From Bacteroidales bacterium UBA5433 (GTDB lineage Bacteria; Bacteroidota; Bacteroidia; Bacteroidales; UBA932), in assembly GCA_002427525.1 (NCBI GenBank), contig DIRP01000027.1, positions 1 to 54,288 of the forward strand: a stretch of 54,288 nucleotides of DNA, given 5' to 3'. Of this stretch, positions 31,242 through 39,502 are shown piece by piece. The translations under genes were made by a program, and so were the position numbers. Below the pieces are notes generated by a model, which saw only the letters and a program-made list of their open reading frames with translations, was not told the DNA's origin and made no database searches. Within the stretch, counting starts at the first letter, position 1. Each line of letters opens with the position of its first letter.

Positions 31242-32546
31242 TTAGATAATTTCTCCCTTAAGTGTAGCAGCAGTACAGGAGGTAATGCGAATAGTAACAT
31301 AATCTCCAATAACACTTGTTTTCTTTGGAAACACACACACTTTCCCTGTACCGGTCCTGCCAAAATAATCTTCTGCCGAGCGTTTTGAAACACCTTCCAC
31401 CAATACTTCAAATTCATTACCTACGTCTGCCCGGTTACTTGCCAACGACAGGCGGTTTTGCAGGGTTATGATTTCTTTCAGGCGGCGGGTTTTTGTTGCT
31501 GACGGAATATTGTCCGGATAATGACGGGCTGCCAGCGTATTGGGTCTTTGTGAATACTGAAACATAAAGGCCTGATCAAAACGGGCCTCTTCCATCAGCC
31601 TTAGCGTCTGAAGGTGGTCTTCTTCCGTTTCTGAGCAAAAACCGGCAATCAGGTCTGTGGAAATGCCGCATCCCGGGAGAATAGTCCGAATACTGTTGAT
31701 TCTTTCCAAATACTCTTCCCGGGTGTATTTGCGGTTCATTTTATCCAATACCGCATTGCTGCCGCTTTGCACCGGCAAATGGATGTGTTTGCAAATGTTG
31801 GGGTAACGTGCCATCACATGCAACACGTCATCCTGCATATCTTTTGGATGGGATGTGGTATAACGGATGCGGAGCAGAGGCGAAATACGGGCTACACGGT
31901 CCAGCAAACCGGCAAAAGTAACAAGTCCGGATTCCCATCGGTACGAATTAACATTCTGGCCCAACAAGGTGACTTCGCGGAACCCTTCCTGCAAAAGGCT
32001 CTTTACCTCGGCTTCTATGGACTCCGGGTCTCGGCTTCTTTCCCGGCCCCGAACGTACGGGACAATACAGTAAGCACACATGTTGTCACACCCCCTCATA
32101 ATGGTTACAAAAGAAGTAACTCCGGGTTCCTTTTCCCTGTACGGCTTTATGTCTGCATATGTTTCTGAAAGCGAAAGTTGAACCCGGACAGGGGCTGCTG
32201 CCCGGGAATCCAGCATACCGGGCAGGTAGCGGTAACTGTCCGGACCAACTACCCAATCTACTGCAGGATGGTTTAATAATTGTTCTTTGAGTCGCGTAGC
32301 CATGCACCCCAATACACCCACTTTCAGCAAAGGGTCTTTTTTCTTTAACCTGCCAAAGTGGTCCAAACGGTTCATAACACGTTTTTCTGCATTTTCTCTT
32401 ATGGAACAAGTGTTCACAAATAACAAACGGGCATCTTCCATACGTGAACAAGGCCGGTAGCCGTTATCTGTCAAAATCCTTGTCACCACTTCAGAATCGC
32501 TCACATTCATTTGACAGCCGTATGTTTCAATATAGAAAGGAATCAT
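31242..32546 (-). CDS. miaB: tRNA-2-methylthio-N6-dimethylallyladenosine synthase
   Basis: Adds the methylthio group to i6A37 in tRNAs that read UNN codons (EC 2.8.4.3), using two [4Fe-4S] clusters. The 434-residue protein has the UPF0004 domain with YGCQMNVSDSE (9-19) and VNTCSIRENAEKRV, the radical SAM motif RGCDNMCAYCIVPYVRGRE (C-x3-C-x2-C) and a C-terminal TRAM domain. Length is typical. Its ATG lies 4 nt after a TATATTTG box, so the message may be leaderless. Its neighbour tRNA-Leu(CAA) reads a UNN codon and is in the class of MiaB substrates. Confidence 0.96.
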   Translation of the reverse strand: MIPFYIETYGCQMNVSDSEVVTRILTDNGYRPCSRMEDARLLFVNTCSIRENAEKRVMNRLDHFGRLKKKDPLLKVGVLGCMATRLKEQLLNHPAVDWVVGPDSYRYLPGMLDSRAAAPVRVQLSLSETYADIKPYREKEPGVTSFVTIMRGCDNMCAYCIVPYVRGRERSRDPESIEAEVKSLLQEGFREVTLLGQNVNSYRWESGLVTFAGLLDRVARISPLLRIRYTTSHPKDMQDDVLHVMARYPNICKHIHLPVQSGSNAVLDKMNRKYTREEYLERINSIRTILPGCGISTDLIAGFCSETEEDHLQTLRLMEEARFDQAFMFQYSQRPNTLAARHYPDNIPSATKTRRLKEIITLQNRLSLASNRADVGNEFEVLVEGVSKRSAEDYFGRTGTGKVCVFPKKTSVIGDYVTIRITSCTAATLKGEII

Positions 32547-32550
32547 GGCA

Positions 32551-32558
32551 CAAATATA
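32551..32558 (-). promoter_or_regulatory. -7 element of miaB, 4 nt before ATG
   Basis: The minus strand reads TATATTTG and ends 4 nt before the miaB ATG. Divergent from the box at 32579-32586. Confidence 0.55.
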
Positions 32559-32578
32559 GCATATTCACCCTAAATGTT

Positions 32579-32586
32579 TACTTTTG
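32579..32586 (+). promoter_or_regulatory. -7 element of the LEA-type lipoprotein gene, 4 nt before ATG
   Basis: TACTTTTG ends 4 nt before ATG 32591, which also decides this start over the long upstream frame that would cross miaB. Confidence 0.55.
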
Positions 32587-32590
32587 CATA

Positions 32591-33052
32591 ATGTACAGAA
32601 AACGCGTTATTCTCTATGCAGTTGCCCTTCTGGCGCTGGCAGGTTGTTCCAGGTACAAGGATGTATCACTGGATCATATTGCTATTGAGCAATTCAACAT
32701 GACCAGCCTTTCAACGGCTCGTGTAAAGATTCAGGCAACGCTGAATAATCCGGCAGGAAATAAAATAACCGTAACTGAATTGGACGGAGTACTTAAAATA
32801 AAAGAAAAAACCGTTGCCGTCTTCAACCTTGATTCTTCGCTTGTCTTTGATGCCAAAAGTGTGTCTACACGTGAAGGCACCCTGCAACTGAAAATACAGG
32901 ATATGTCCGTTTTGTTTTCCGGAGTCATTGAATTGGACGAATCGTTGTTGGACCAACTGCGGCTGGATATTGATGCCTCTGTAAAAAGCAGAGGTGTACG
33001 GCGCAAGCTGCAATTGCATGATATCCCGGCCAAAAACTTTTTAAACTTATGA
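32591..33052 (+). CDS. LEA type 2-like lipoprotein
   Basis: A 153-residue lipoprotein. The signal MYRKRVILYAVALLALAGC has a clean LAGC lipobox (Cys19). The mature part follows the LEA_2/WHy pattern of a single beta-sandwich: SLSTARVKIQATLNNPAGNK in the first half and a repeated KI-x-D stretch later. This fold is found in many envelope lipoproteins of unknown role. The next gene starts 4 nt before its stop (ATGA overlap), so the pair is coupled. Confidence 0.75.
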   Translation: MYRKRVILYAVALLALAGCSRYKDVSLDHIAIEQFNMTSLSTARVKIQATLNNPAGNKITVTELDGVLKIKEKTVAVFNLDSSLVFDAKSVSTREGTLQLKIQDMSVLFSGVIELDESLLDQLRLDIDASVKSRGVRRKLQLHDIPAKNFLNL

Positions 33053-33528
33053 GACGTATTGCTATGGTTTGCCTGCTGGTTCTTTTACCGGTTTTTTCTT
33101 TGTGGGGGCAAATATTTGAATACAAGGAAGACACCCTACAGGTATATCCTGACATTTTTGAGGTTTTGAGAAGCCCGGGGCCATACGGAAACCGTATTAC
33201 TCTTATTCAATCAGATTCCATAGCTCACAAAGTAAACAGTCTGGTAGAAATAAATAAGCAATCACAGGGTAAAATGCAAGGGTTCCGGGTTCGAATCTTT
33301 TTTGACAACAAGCAAACGGCGCGTGCAGAGTCAGAGGAAATTGCAACTGCTTTTTCGGAAGCTTACCCGCAGGTTGCGGTGTACCGGATTTACGAAAATC
33401 CGTATTTTAAAGTAACCGTAGGTGATTTTCGCACCCGAAGCCAGGCCATGCAATTTATGCTCAGGATACGCAGAACATACCCACAGGCTTTTATCACCCG
33501 GGAAAACATTTCTTATCCGCAGCTGTAA
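33049..33528 (+). CDS. Exported SPOR-like domain protein
   Basis: A 159-residue protein with a signal peptide (MRRIAMVCLLVLLPVFSLWG) and, at residues about 75-150, a SPOR-like domain: GFRVRIFFDNKQTARAESEE, then VYRIYENPYFKVTVGDFRTR and the helix QAMQFMLRIRRTYP. SPOR domains bind denuded peptidoglycan, often at the division site. It overlaps the LEA-type lipoprotein gene by 4 nt, which suggests a shared envelope job. No catalytic domain is present. Confidence 0.85.
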   Translation: MRRIAMVCLLVLLPVFSLWGQIFEYKEDTLQVYPDIFEVLRSPGPYGNRITLIQSDSIAHKVNSLVEINKQSQGKMQGFRVRIFFDNKQTARAESEEIATAFSEAYPQVAVYRIYENPYFKVTVGDFRTRSQAMQFMLRIRRTYPQAFITRENISYPQL

Positions 33529-33550
33529 TTCTTATCCACCGCCGGAATCT

Positions 33551-33581
33551 GTTAGTTACGCCACCTGTTATTTACGCCACC
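33551..33581. repeat. Tandem 15/16-nt direct repeat at the acyltransferase stop
   Basis: GTTAGTTACGCCACC (33551-33565) and GTTATTTACGCCACC (33567-33581) are near-identical copies at a 16-nt period. Read on the minus strand, each carries TAA, so the acyltransferase stop codon context is duplicated. Confidence 0.7.
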
Positions 33582-34521
33582 ATTTTAACGCAAACCTGCC
33601 GGAGAAATTCTTTATTGGGGTCATATAACGGGCAACTCTTTCCGGATACATATCCTTTATCGTTATCAGTATCCCCGTTTCTTCCACGCCTCCGAAGTGT
33701 TCGTTTAAAGTTGTCCCAAAAACACGCATATTGGGCGATATACGCATATAGGAATTAATCAGCGGAGGGATTCTTTCTCCGCGACCTCTGAGCAGTTTTA
33801 CCAAACTCCTGTAGTCCTCATCGTAACTTCCACTTTCAAAAAGCCCTGCGAACAGCGGGTCTTCTTTGTTGTAATCCAGTTTGTCAATGACAGTAACCAG
33901 CGCATCTGTATCCGGAAAATGTTTGTTTAAAAAGTACAGCAAATAATTCCGGGCTATTTTATCATAATTGCTGTACATCGTAACTTTCCCGAAAAAATAC
34001 TTCATTTCCGGATAACGAACAATCAACGCTCCCAGTCCGTCCCACAAATTATCCAGTGCATACAGGCCGGATCGGTTCTTGTTGGAATTCTGATACTCCG
34101 GTTGTACAAACGACCTGCCCAACTCAATCGTATAGGGCAAATAGTCCTTTACAAACGTATCTGAGAAATGAAAAACAGGGAATGTTGCCAGGTTGTCTGT
34201 TTTTATGTTGGTCCCTATGATGTAGCGGTAGCCGCCTAAAATTTCCTTCTGTTTTGAATTCCAAACCACCAGCTGTCTGTACGGAAATTCCGGATGTGTA
34301 TCAAAAGCATCAATATCCATAGATTTTCCCGTTCCGCCTCCTGCCATACGAAAAGCAATTTCACGTAACCTGCCCACTTCTGTCATGGCATGAGGAGCCT
34401 CGTGGGCATTAAAATCATACAAATGGTTCTCACCACGTGATGTTGTTCTTACCAGCAAATCGTTGGTAAGTTCTTCTTCCAACAATTCTTTAGGAACAGG
34501 AGAAATAATAGGTTCTATCAT
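33568..34521 (-). CDS. GNAT-fold acyltransferase, hemolysin/OlsB-like
   Basis: A 317-residue protein of the Acetyltransf_5 (COG3176) type, related to OlsB and to GlsB of Bacteroides, which put a 3-hydroxy acyl chain from ACP onto the amine of ornithine or glycine. Family blocks include VGRLREIAFRMAGGGTGK, DIDAFD, ILGGYRYIIG, ELGRSFVQPEYQ and LIVRYPEMKYFFGKVTMYS. ATG at 34521 is chosen because the upstream extension reads through the divergent rpoN promoter region. A GlsA-like O-acyltransferase partner is not in this window. Amino-lipid synthesis is the best guess. Confidence 0.8.
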   Translation of the reverse strand: MIEPIISPVPKELLEEELTNDLLVRTTSRGENHLYDFNAHEAPHAMTEVGRLREIAFRMAGGGTGKSMDIDAFDTHPEFPYRQLVVWNSKQKEILGGYRYIIGTNIKTDNLATFPVFHFSDTFVKDYLPYTIELGRSFVQPEYQNSNKNRSGLYALDNLWDGLGALIVRYPEMKYFFGKVTMYSNYDKIARNYLLYFLNKHFPDTDALVTVIDKLDYNKEDPLFAGLFESGSYDEDYRSLVKLLRGRGERIPPLINSYMRISPNMRVFGTTLNEHFGGVEETGILITIKDMYPERVARYMTPIKNFSGRFALKWWRK

Positions 34522-34544
34522 GGCAGTGGAAAAGTTTATCCCTG

Positions 34545-34552
34545 CAAAGTTA
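34545..34552 (-). promoter_or_regulatory. -7 element of the GNAT acyltransferase gene
   Basis: The minus strand reads TAACTTTG, 23 nt upstream of ATG 34521. Divergent from the rpoN box. Confidence 0.5.
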
Positions 34553-34572
34553 TCTAAAAGAACGCAATTGTG

Positions 34573-34580
34573 TATATTTG
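34573..34580 (+). promoter_or_regulatory. -7 element of rpoN
   Basis: TATATTTG, 21 nt before ATG 34602. The box overlaps an in-frame upstream start at 34578, which argues for the later ATG. Confidence 0.55.
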
Positions 34581-34601
34581 CATAGAGTAAAAGGTTTTTT
34601 A

Positions 34602-36011
34602 ATGTTATCTCAGTCACTACAACAAAAGTTGCAGCTGAAACAAAAATTGTCCCCGCTGCAAATACAGACCATAAAACTTTTAGAGCTTCCGGCACTGGAA
34701 CTGGACCAAAGGGTGAGAAAAGAGCTGGAAGAGAATCCTGTATTGGAAACTAAAAGCAACGAAGACGAGACAGAGAACAACGAATTGTCCCTGAGTGAAT
34801 ATTATGGAGAAGACGATTCCATTCCTTCCTACAAACTGTACGTAAACCACCAATCCAAAGATACCAAAAGGGAATTCCCCACTTTTTCCGTAAAGGAAAG
34901 TTTCCGTCAGAACCTGGAGGCACAGCTTGGGTTCCGCACCTTATCAGACAGGGAGCGCAAAATCGCTTTATTTGTCATTGGCAGCCTGGACGATGACGGA
35001 TACCTGAGAAGGGAAATAGAGACATTACGTGATGATATGGCCTTTCGTTTAGGTATGGAAGTACAAGCCGATGAGATTGAAAATGCCTTGTCCGTTATCC
35101 AGGAATTTGATCCACCGGGAGTAGGAGCACGTGATTTACAGGAGTGCCTGCTCATTCAGATCCGCATTAAAAAATCAAAACCTTCTGTAAATCTGGCCCT
35201 GACCATTCTTGAAAACCATTTTGAAGAGTTTACCAAAAAGCATTACGAGAAAATCATTTCGCGCCTTGGTATTACAGAAGACGACCTGAAAGAAGCTATT
35301 AATGAAATCCTGAAACTTAATCCCAGGCCCGGCGGCAATGTGGATGATTCTTATACAGACCGGGCACAGCAAGTGGTCCCGGATTTTATCCTTGATTTGA
35401 AAGACGGAGAGCTTGTTCTTACCCTGCCACGTTTTTCTGTCCCCGAACTGCGCATTAACAGGCGTTATGCAGAAATCCTTCTGAAGGCAGCAGACCAAAG
35501 CACACGGGAAAGCAAAGAAGCCGCCACGTTTGTTAAGCAAAAGCTGGACTCGGCAAAATGGTTCATTGAAGCCCTGCGGCAAAGGCAGAACACATTGCTT
35601 AACACCATGAAGGCCATTCTTGAATTTCAGGAAGAATACTTTGAAGAAGGTGATGAATCCAAGCTTAAGCCCATGGTGTTGAAAAATATTGCAGAAAAGA
35701 CCGGCCTGGATATTTCCACCATATCAAGGGTCGTAAATTCCAAATACATTCAAACACACTTTGGTATTTATTCTCTTAAGTACTTCTTTTCTGAAGGCTT
35801 GGTAACAGAGTCAGGAGAAGAAGTATCCACACGGGAAATTAAAAACATCCTGGTAGAAAGCGTAAATGCAGAAGACAAGCGCAAACCCTTGACAGATGAG
35901 GAACTTGTTGGTTGTCTGAACGAAAGGGGATACAAGGTGGCCAGAAGAACAGTAGCCAAATACCGGGAGCAGTTGAACTTACCTATTGCACGATTAAGAA
36001 AAGAAATCTGA
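34602..36011 (+). CDS. rpoN: RNA polymerase sigma-54 factor
   Basis: Alternative sigma factor that needs an ATP-driven enhancer-binding activator and reads GG/GC (-24/-12) promoters. From ATG 34602 the protein has 469 residues. Region I is the Gln/Leu-rich N-terminus (SQSLQQKLQLKQKLSPLQIQ), region II is acidic (NEDETENNELSLSEYYGEDD), the core-binding domain includes FDPPGVGARDLQECL, and the C-terminus carries the RpoN box ARRTVAKYRE. An amidohydrolase gene follows after 1 nt. No sigma-54 activator gene lies in this window. Confidence 0.97.
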   Translation: MLSQSLQQKLQLKQKLSPLQIQTIKLLELPALELDQRVRKELEENPVLETKSNEDETENNELSLSEYYGEDDSIPSYKLYVNHQSKDTKREFPTFSVKESFRQNLEAQLGFRTLSDRERKIALFVIGSLDDDGYLRREIETLRDDMAFRLGMEVQADEIENALSVIQEFDPPGVGARDLQECLLIQIRIKKSKPSVNLALTILENHFEEFTKKHYEKIISRLGITEDDLKEAINEILKLNPRPGGNVDDSYTDRAQQVVPDFILDLKDGELVLTLPRFSVPELRINRRYAEILLKAADQSTRESKEAATFVKQKLDSAKWFIEALRQRQNTLLNTMKAILEFQEEYFEEGDESKLKPMVLKNIAEKTGLDISTISRVVNSKYIQTHFGIYSLKYFFSEGLVTESGEEVSTREIKNILVESVNAEDKRKPLTDEELVGCLNERGYKVARRTVAKYREQLNLPIARLRKEI

Positions 36012-36012
36012 T

Positions 36013-37653
36013 ATGAAAAAATTTATTAAAATGTCTTTAGTACTGGGAGCCCTGACCTTATCTGTAAACTCATGTTCTACCCGTCAAAAAGTAGACCTGG
36101 TGGTTTACAATGCCTGTATCTATACAGTAGATACTTCTTTTTCAATTCATGAAGCCTTTGCTGTTGATAAAGGAGTCTTCCTGGCAGTAGGATCTACACA
36201 GGAAATCAGAGATTGCTATAAGGGTCGCAAGGAACTTAACCTGCAAGGGGCAGCCGTTTACCCTGCTTTTAACGATGCCCACAGCCATTTTACAATGTTT
36301 GCTCATGGATTGAGCCATGCTGACCTGCGCGGAGCACAGTCAGAAGAAGAAATTATTGAGCGCTTACAAAAACATTACGAACTGTACAAACCCGATTTTT
36401 TAGAAGGAGATGCTTGGGACCAAACGTTATGGGAAAACAAGGCGTTCCCCACCAATGAAGCGTTAAGCAAAGCCTTTCCCGACATTCCCGTTTATTTGTA
36501 CAGAGTAGATTTCCATGCTTATTGGGTAAACGACAAAGCCATTGAATTAGCCGGTGTGAAACCGGGGGACCCCTCTATTAAACCGGGTGAAGCGCTCTTG
36601 CATCCCGACGGCACTTTTACCGGTATTTTCCTGGAAGATACAGGAGCCGCCATAAGTGCCACAGCACCTTCTCCAAATAACGCCACGCTGAAAAAATATA
36701 TGATGGAGGCACAAAATATCTGTTTTGCCTATGGCCTGGGTTCCATAACTGATGGAGGACTTTTGCTCCATGAGATAGAACTGTTGGATTCCCTGCAAAA
36801 AGAGGGGTTACTAAAAATAAGAACAGACGTATGGCTGACACCCTCTGAAGAGAATTTTGCACGCTTTCAAGAACCCTATTTGTCGGACAGATTGGACATA
36901 ACCACTATCAAATTGTACATAGACGGTGCCCTTGGTTCCCGAGGCGCACTAATGTACAAACCGTATTCTGACGATCCGGGGAATTACGGCATCCAGGTTA
37001 CTTCCGATGAGGATTTTCTAGACGTGTGCCGGTTGGCCCAGGAACGAGGCTTTAGAGTAAGCACGCACGCTATCGGAGACAAAGGCATTCGTAAAGTATT
37101 GGATTTTTACGCACAATTCTTAACGCCGGGAAACGATTTGCGTTGGCGCATTGAACACGCTCAGGTAGTGGCACCGGAAGATTTCAAACGTTTTGGTGAA
37201 CTGAATATTGTACCCTCCATCCAGCCTACGCATGCCACTTCTGATATGGGCTGGGCCGAGCAGCGGGTGGGACCGGAAAGGGTAAAAGGAGCTTATGCTT
37301 TCAAAGACTTGATACAAGCAGCCGGATGGGCGCCTTTTGGCACAGACACACCGGTAGAAGTTTTCAATCCCGCATATACGTTCTTTGCAGCCGTTTCAAG
37401 AACCAATTTGCAAATGAAACCGGAAGGAGGCTGGTATCCGGAACAAATCCTCTCCAGGGAAGAAACACTTAAAGGTATGACTATATGGGCCGCTATGGGT
37501 TCTTGCCGTGAAAAAGAAAAAGGTTCTATTGAACCGGGAAAATGGGCAGATTTTGTAGTTTGGACAGATGACCTTATGACAATCCCCATTGAAGAGATTC
37601 CCGAAACATCGTGTCAAATGAACTTTTTAGGGGGAGAACAAGTGTTTCCTTAA
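36013..37653 (+). CDS. Amidohydrolase family lipoprotein (YtcJ-like)
   Basis: A 546-residue metal-dependent hydrolase of the Amidohydro_3 group. N-terminal lipoprotein signal with SVNSC (Cys21). The metal-binding HxH is in FNDAHSHFTMFAHGL, the later blocks are KLYIDGALGSRG, STHAIGDKGI and RIEHAQVV, and GTDTPVE supplies the last Asp. Members cleave N-acyl or cyclic amide bonds of varied compounds. The substrate cannot be told. It starts 1 nt after rpoN and is probably co-transcribed with it. Its stop meets that of upp with a 1-nt gap. Confidence 0.9.
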   Translation: MKKFIKMSLVLGALTLSVNSCSTRQKVDLVVYNACIYTVDTSFSIHEAFAVDKGVFLAVGSTQEIRDCYKGRKELNLQGAAVYPAFNDAHSHFTMFAHGLSHADLRGAQSEEEIIERLQKHYELYKPDFLEGDAWDQTLWENKAFPTNEALSKAFPDIPVYLYRVDFHAYWVNDKAIELAGVKPGDPSIKPGEALLHPDGTFTGIFLEDTGAAISATAPSPNNATLKKYMMEAQNICFAYGLGSITDGGLLLHEIELLDSLQKEGLLKIRTDVWLTPSEENFARFQEPYLSDRLDITTIKLYIDGALGSRGALMYKPYSDDPGNYGIQVTSDEDFLDVCRLAQERGFRVSTHAIGDKGIRKVLDFYAQFLTPGNDLRWRIEHAQVVAPEDFKRFGELNIVPSIQPTHATSDMGWAEQRVGPERVKGAYAFKDLIQAAGWAPFGTDTPVEVFNPAYTFFAAVSRTNLQMKPEGGWYPEQILSREETLKGMTIWAAMGSCREKEKGSIEPGKWADFVVWTDDLMTIPIEEIPETSCQMNFLGGEQVFP

Positions 37654-37654
37654 C

Positions 37655-38308
37655 CTATTTCTCTCCGTAAGCCAGGTCTCCGGCATCTCCCAGACCGGGA
37701 ACAATAAAAGAGCGGGTTGTCATTTCTTCATCAATGGCACCCAGCCAGATAGATATTCCGCTTTGAGGCAGTTTGCGGCAAAGGTATTCGTACCCTTCCC
37801 TGGATGCAATGGGCGATACTATATGGCAATGTTTTGGTGTACCTTTCTGTTGTACCAACTCCTGATATGTCAGGTAAATAGTAGATCCGGTTGCCAGCAT
37901 GGGGTCCGAGAGAATCAGCACCTTATTATCAAGAGGAGGACTGGTCATGTACTCCATCTGAATGGTAAATTTGTAACTTCTTCCGTATTTTCTGAATGCA
38001 GCTATGAAAGCATTCTGAGCTTTATCAAAAATCCGAAGCATTCCATTATGAAGCGGAAGTCCGGCTCGTAGAATAGTAGCCAGAACCACTTCGTCTTCCA
38101 ATACTTTGCAGTTTGAAATACCCAGCGGGGTAGTTACTTCTTCTTCTCTGTATGAAAGTGTTTTACTTATTTCATAAGCAAACATATACCCCAATCGTTC
38201 CAAATTATAACGGAAGCGCATGGCGTCTTTTTGAATATTCACATCCCGCATTTCAGCAAGAACGGCATTAAAAAGAGAATCTTGTTCAGAGAAAATAACT
38301 GTTTTCAT
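37655..38308 (-). CDS. upp: Uracil phosphoribosyltransferase
   Basis: Salvages uracil with PRPP to UMP (EC 2.4.2.9). The 217-residue product has the PRPP loop LILSDPMLATGSTIYL near residue 130. ILRAGLPLHNGML comes earlier and GDAGDLAYGEK ends the chain, as in UPRTases where the C-terminal GD/AGD segment binds uracil. Start ATG 38308 follows a TAACTTTG box by 14 nt. RadC lies upstream on the same strand, 37 nt away, but the box suggests separate transcription. Confidence 0.95.
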   Translation of the reverse strand: MKTVIFSEQDSLFNAVLAEMRDVNIQKDAMRFRYNLERLGYMFAYEISKTLSYREEEVTTPLGISNCKVLEDEVVLATILRAGLPLHNGMLRIFDKAQNAFIAAFRKYGRSYKFTIQMEYMTSPPLDNKVLILSDPMLATGSTIYLTYQELVQQKGTPKHCHIVSPIASREGYEYLCRKLPQSGISIWLGAIDEEMTTRSFIVPGLGDAGDLAYGEK

Positions 38309-38322
38309 TCAGAAAATTTTCT

Positions 38323-38330
38323 CAAAGTTA
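38323..38330 (-). promoter_or_regulatory. -7 element of upp
   Basis: The minus strand reads TAACTTTG, 14 nt upstream of ATG 38308. A CTTG lies 18 nt farther upstream as a poor -33 element. Confidence 0.5.
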
Positions 38331-38345
38331 CAAAACTATGTGAGA

Positions 38346-39020
38346 TTACAAGAGTCCTTCCTCTGCAAAACTAAAATAGCCGTTACCTCCAATTACAATG
38401 TGGTCAATCAAATGAAGGTCCAGCATCCTGGCTGCTTCTTTAAGAGTTTGGGTCAAAAGCCTGTCCTGCCTGCCCGGTTTGTTGCTGCCCGACGGATGGT
38501 TATGTACAAGTATCAATTCACAGGACAATTTGTCGATGGCTTTTTTCAAAACCACCCGCACATCTACAATGGTAGCGTTCAGCCCGCCGCTGCTGACCTG
38601 TTCTTTGCCAATGTATTTTCTTGCTCCGTCAAAAAAAAGCACCCAGCACGTTTCGTGCGTCAGGTCCCTGAGCATAGGTACCATCATTTCTGCCACTTCC
38701 CGGGCACAGGTAATGGATGCGGGTCTTTCAACAGGAAGTTGCGCCCTCCTCCCCAGCTCAAAAGCAGCCACAAGTGTTGCAGCCTTTGCGGGCCCAATGC
38801 CTTTAGTCCGGGTCATTTTTTCTGCTGGTGCCCGTATCAAATCATACAACCGGTTGTTGTGTTCTGCCAACAAAGCTCTGGCTATTTCCAGGGCATTCAT
38901 TTTTCGTGTACCGTTACGAATCAGTATAGCCAACAACTCGGAATCTGTAAGCGAAAAAGGACCTTTTTCAAGCAATCTCTCCCTGGGTTTCTCACTTTTT
39001 GCCCAATCCGGTATTTTCAT
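38346..39020 (-). CDS. radC: RadC family protein (JAB/MPN domain)
   Basis: A 224-residue protein from ATG 39020 (MKIPDWAKSEKPRERLLEKG begins the family's usual N-terminus; the upstream extension lacks support and crosses the rpsT terminator). It has a helix-hairpin-helix-like segment (RTKGIGPAKAATLVAAFELG) and the JAMM metalloprotease motif in LILVHNHPSGSNKPGRQD, with His-x-His and Asp, plus an upstream Glu. The RadC name comes from a disproved repair role; the real substrate is not settled. Confidence 0.93.
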   Translation of the reverse strand: MKIPDWAKSEKPRERLLEKGPFSLTDSELLAILIRNGTRKMNALEIARALLAEHNNRLYDLIRAPAEKMTRTKGIGPAKAATLVAAFELGRRAQLPVERPASITCAREVAEMMVPMLRDLTHETCWVLFFDGARKYIGKEQVSSGGLNATIVDVRVVLKKAIDKLSCELILVHNHPSGSNKPGRQDRLLTQTLKEAARMLDLHLIDHIVIGGNGYFSFAEEGLL

Positions 39021-39040
39021 ATTTCCCCCATAACATTGGA

Positions 39041-39075
39041 ATAAAAAAAATGCTCCCCAAAAATTGGAAAGCATT
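39041..39075 (-). terminator. Terminator of rpsT
   Basis: On the minus strand AATGCTTTCC pairs with GGGGAGCATT (plus 39066-39075 with 39049-39058; two G-U pairs), with a 7-nt loop and then eight T residues. It ends the tRNA-Glu/rpsT transcript before radC. Confidence 0.8.
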
Positions 39076-39103
39076 GTGTAAAAACCGGGACAAAAAGGAT
39101 AAA

Positions 39104-39358
39104 CTACGGCAATTTATTTACATAAAGCACCAAACCACTTTTTAAATTGCCTGCCTTGTTTGCATGAATGACATTGATCTTTGCCAACTTGTCAATCATA
39201 GAAAAAACTTCGGGAAGCATTTCCTGTGCCTGTGCCTTGTCCGTAGTATTCCGTACAGCCTTTATGGCATTACGTGTTGTCCTGGCATAATATCTGTTAT
39301 GAAGACGTCTTTTATTGTTTTGACGGTTTCTTTTTTCTGCTGATGCGTGATGAGCCAT
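39104..39358 (-). CDS. rpsT: 30S ribosomal protein S20
   Basis: Small-subunit protein that binds 16S rRNA. 84 residues, Lys/Arg/Asn-rich, with the family N-terminus MAHHASAEKRNRQNNKRRLH and helical body ending with GNLKSGL. Length is normal. There is no promoter box in the 26 nt between the tRNA-Glu 3' end and this ATG, so it is most likely transcribed from the strong tRNA-Glu promoter and ends at the hairpin 39041-39075. Confidence 0.96.
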   Translation of the reverse strand: MAHHASAEKRNRQNNKRRLHNRYYARTTRNAIKAVRNTTDKAQAQEMLPEVFSMIDKLAKINVIHANKAGNLKSGLVLYVNKLP

Positions 39359-39384
39359 GGTATTTTTTTACTTACTATAATTTG

Positions 39385-39456
39385 TAGCCAGTAGGGGAAT
39401 CGAACCCCTATTGCAAGAATGAAAATCTTGAGTCCTAACCGTTAGACGAACTGGCC
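39385..39456 (-). tRNA. tRNA-Glu (anticodon TTC)
   Basis: The minus strand folds as a 72-nt tRNA. Acceptor GGCCAGT pairs with ACTGGCT (G1-U72 wobble), discriminator A. The anticodon stem CAAGA/TCTTG holds loop TTTTCAT, anticodon TTC (Glu). T-loop TTCGATT. CCA is not encoded. It is probably co-transcribed with rpsT. Confidence 0.96.
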
Positions 39457-39467
39457 TTTTGGGAGCG

Positions 39468-39498
39468 CAAAGATATAATGTTTTTTCTTTACTACAAA
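39468..39498 (-). promoter_or_regulatory. Promoter of tRNA-Glu and rpsT
   Basis: The minus strand has TTTG (plus CAAA 39495-39498), a 19-nt spacer and TATCTTTG (plus 39468-39475), a full consensus match. The box lies 11 nt upstream of the tRNA 5' end. Confidence 0.8.
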
Positions 39499-39502
39499 CT
39501 TT

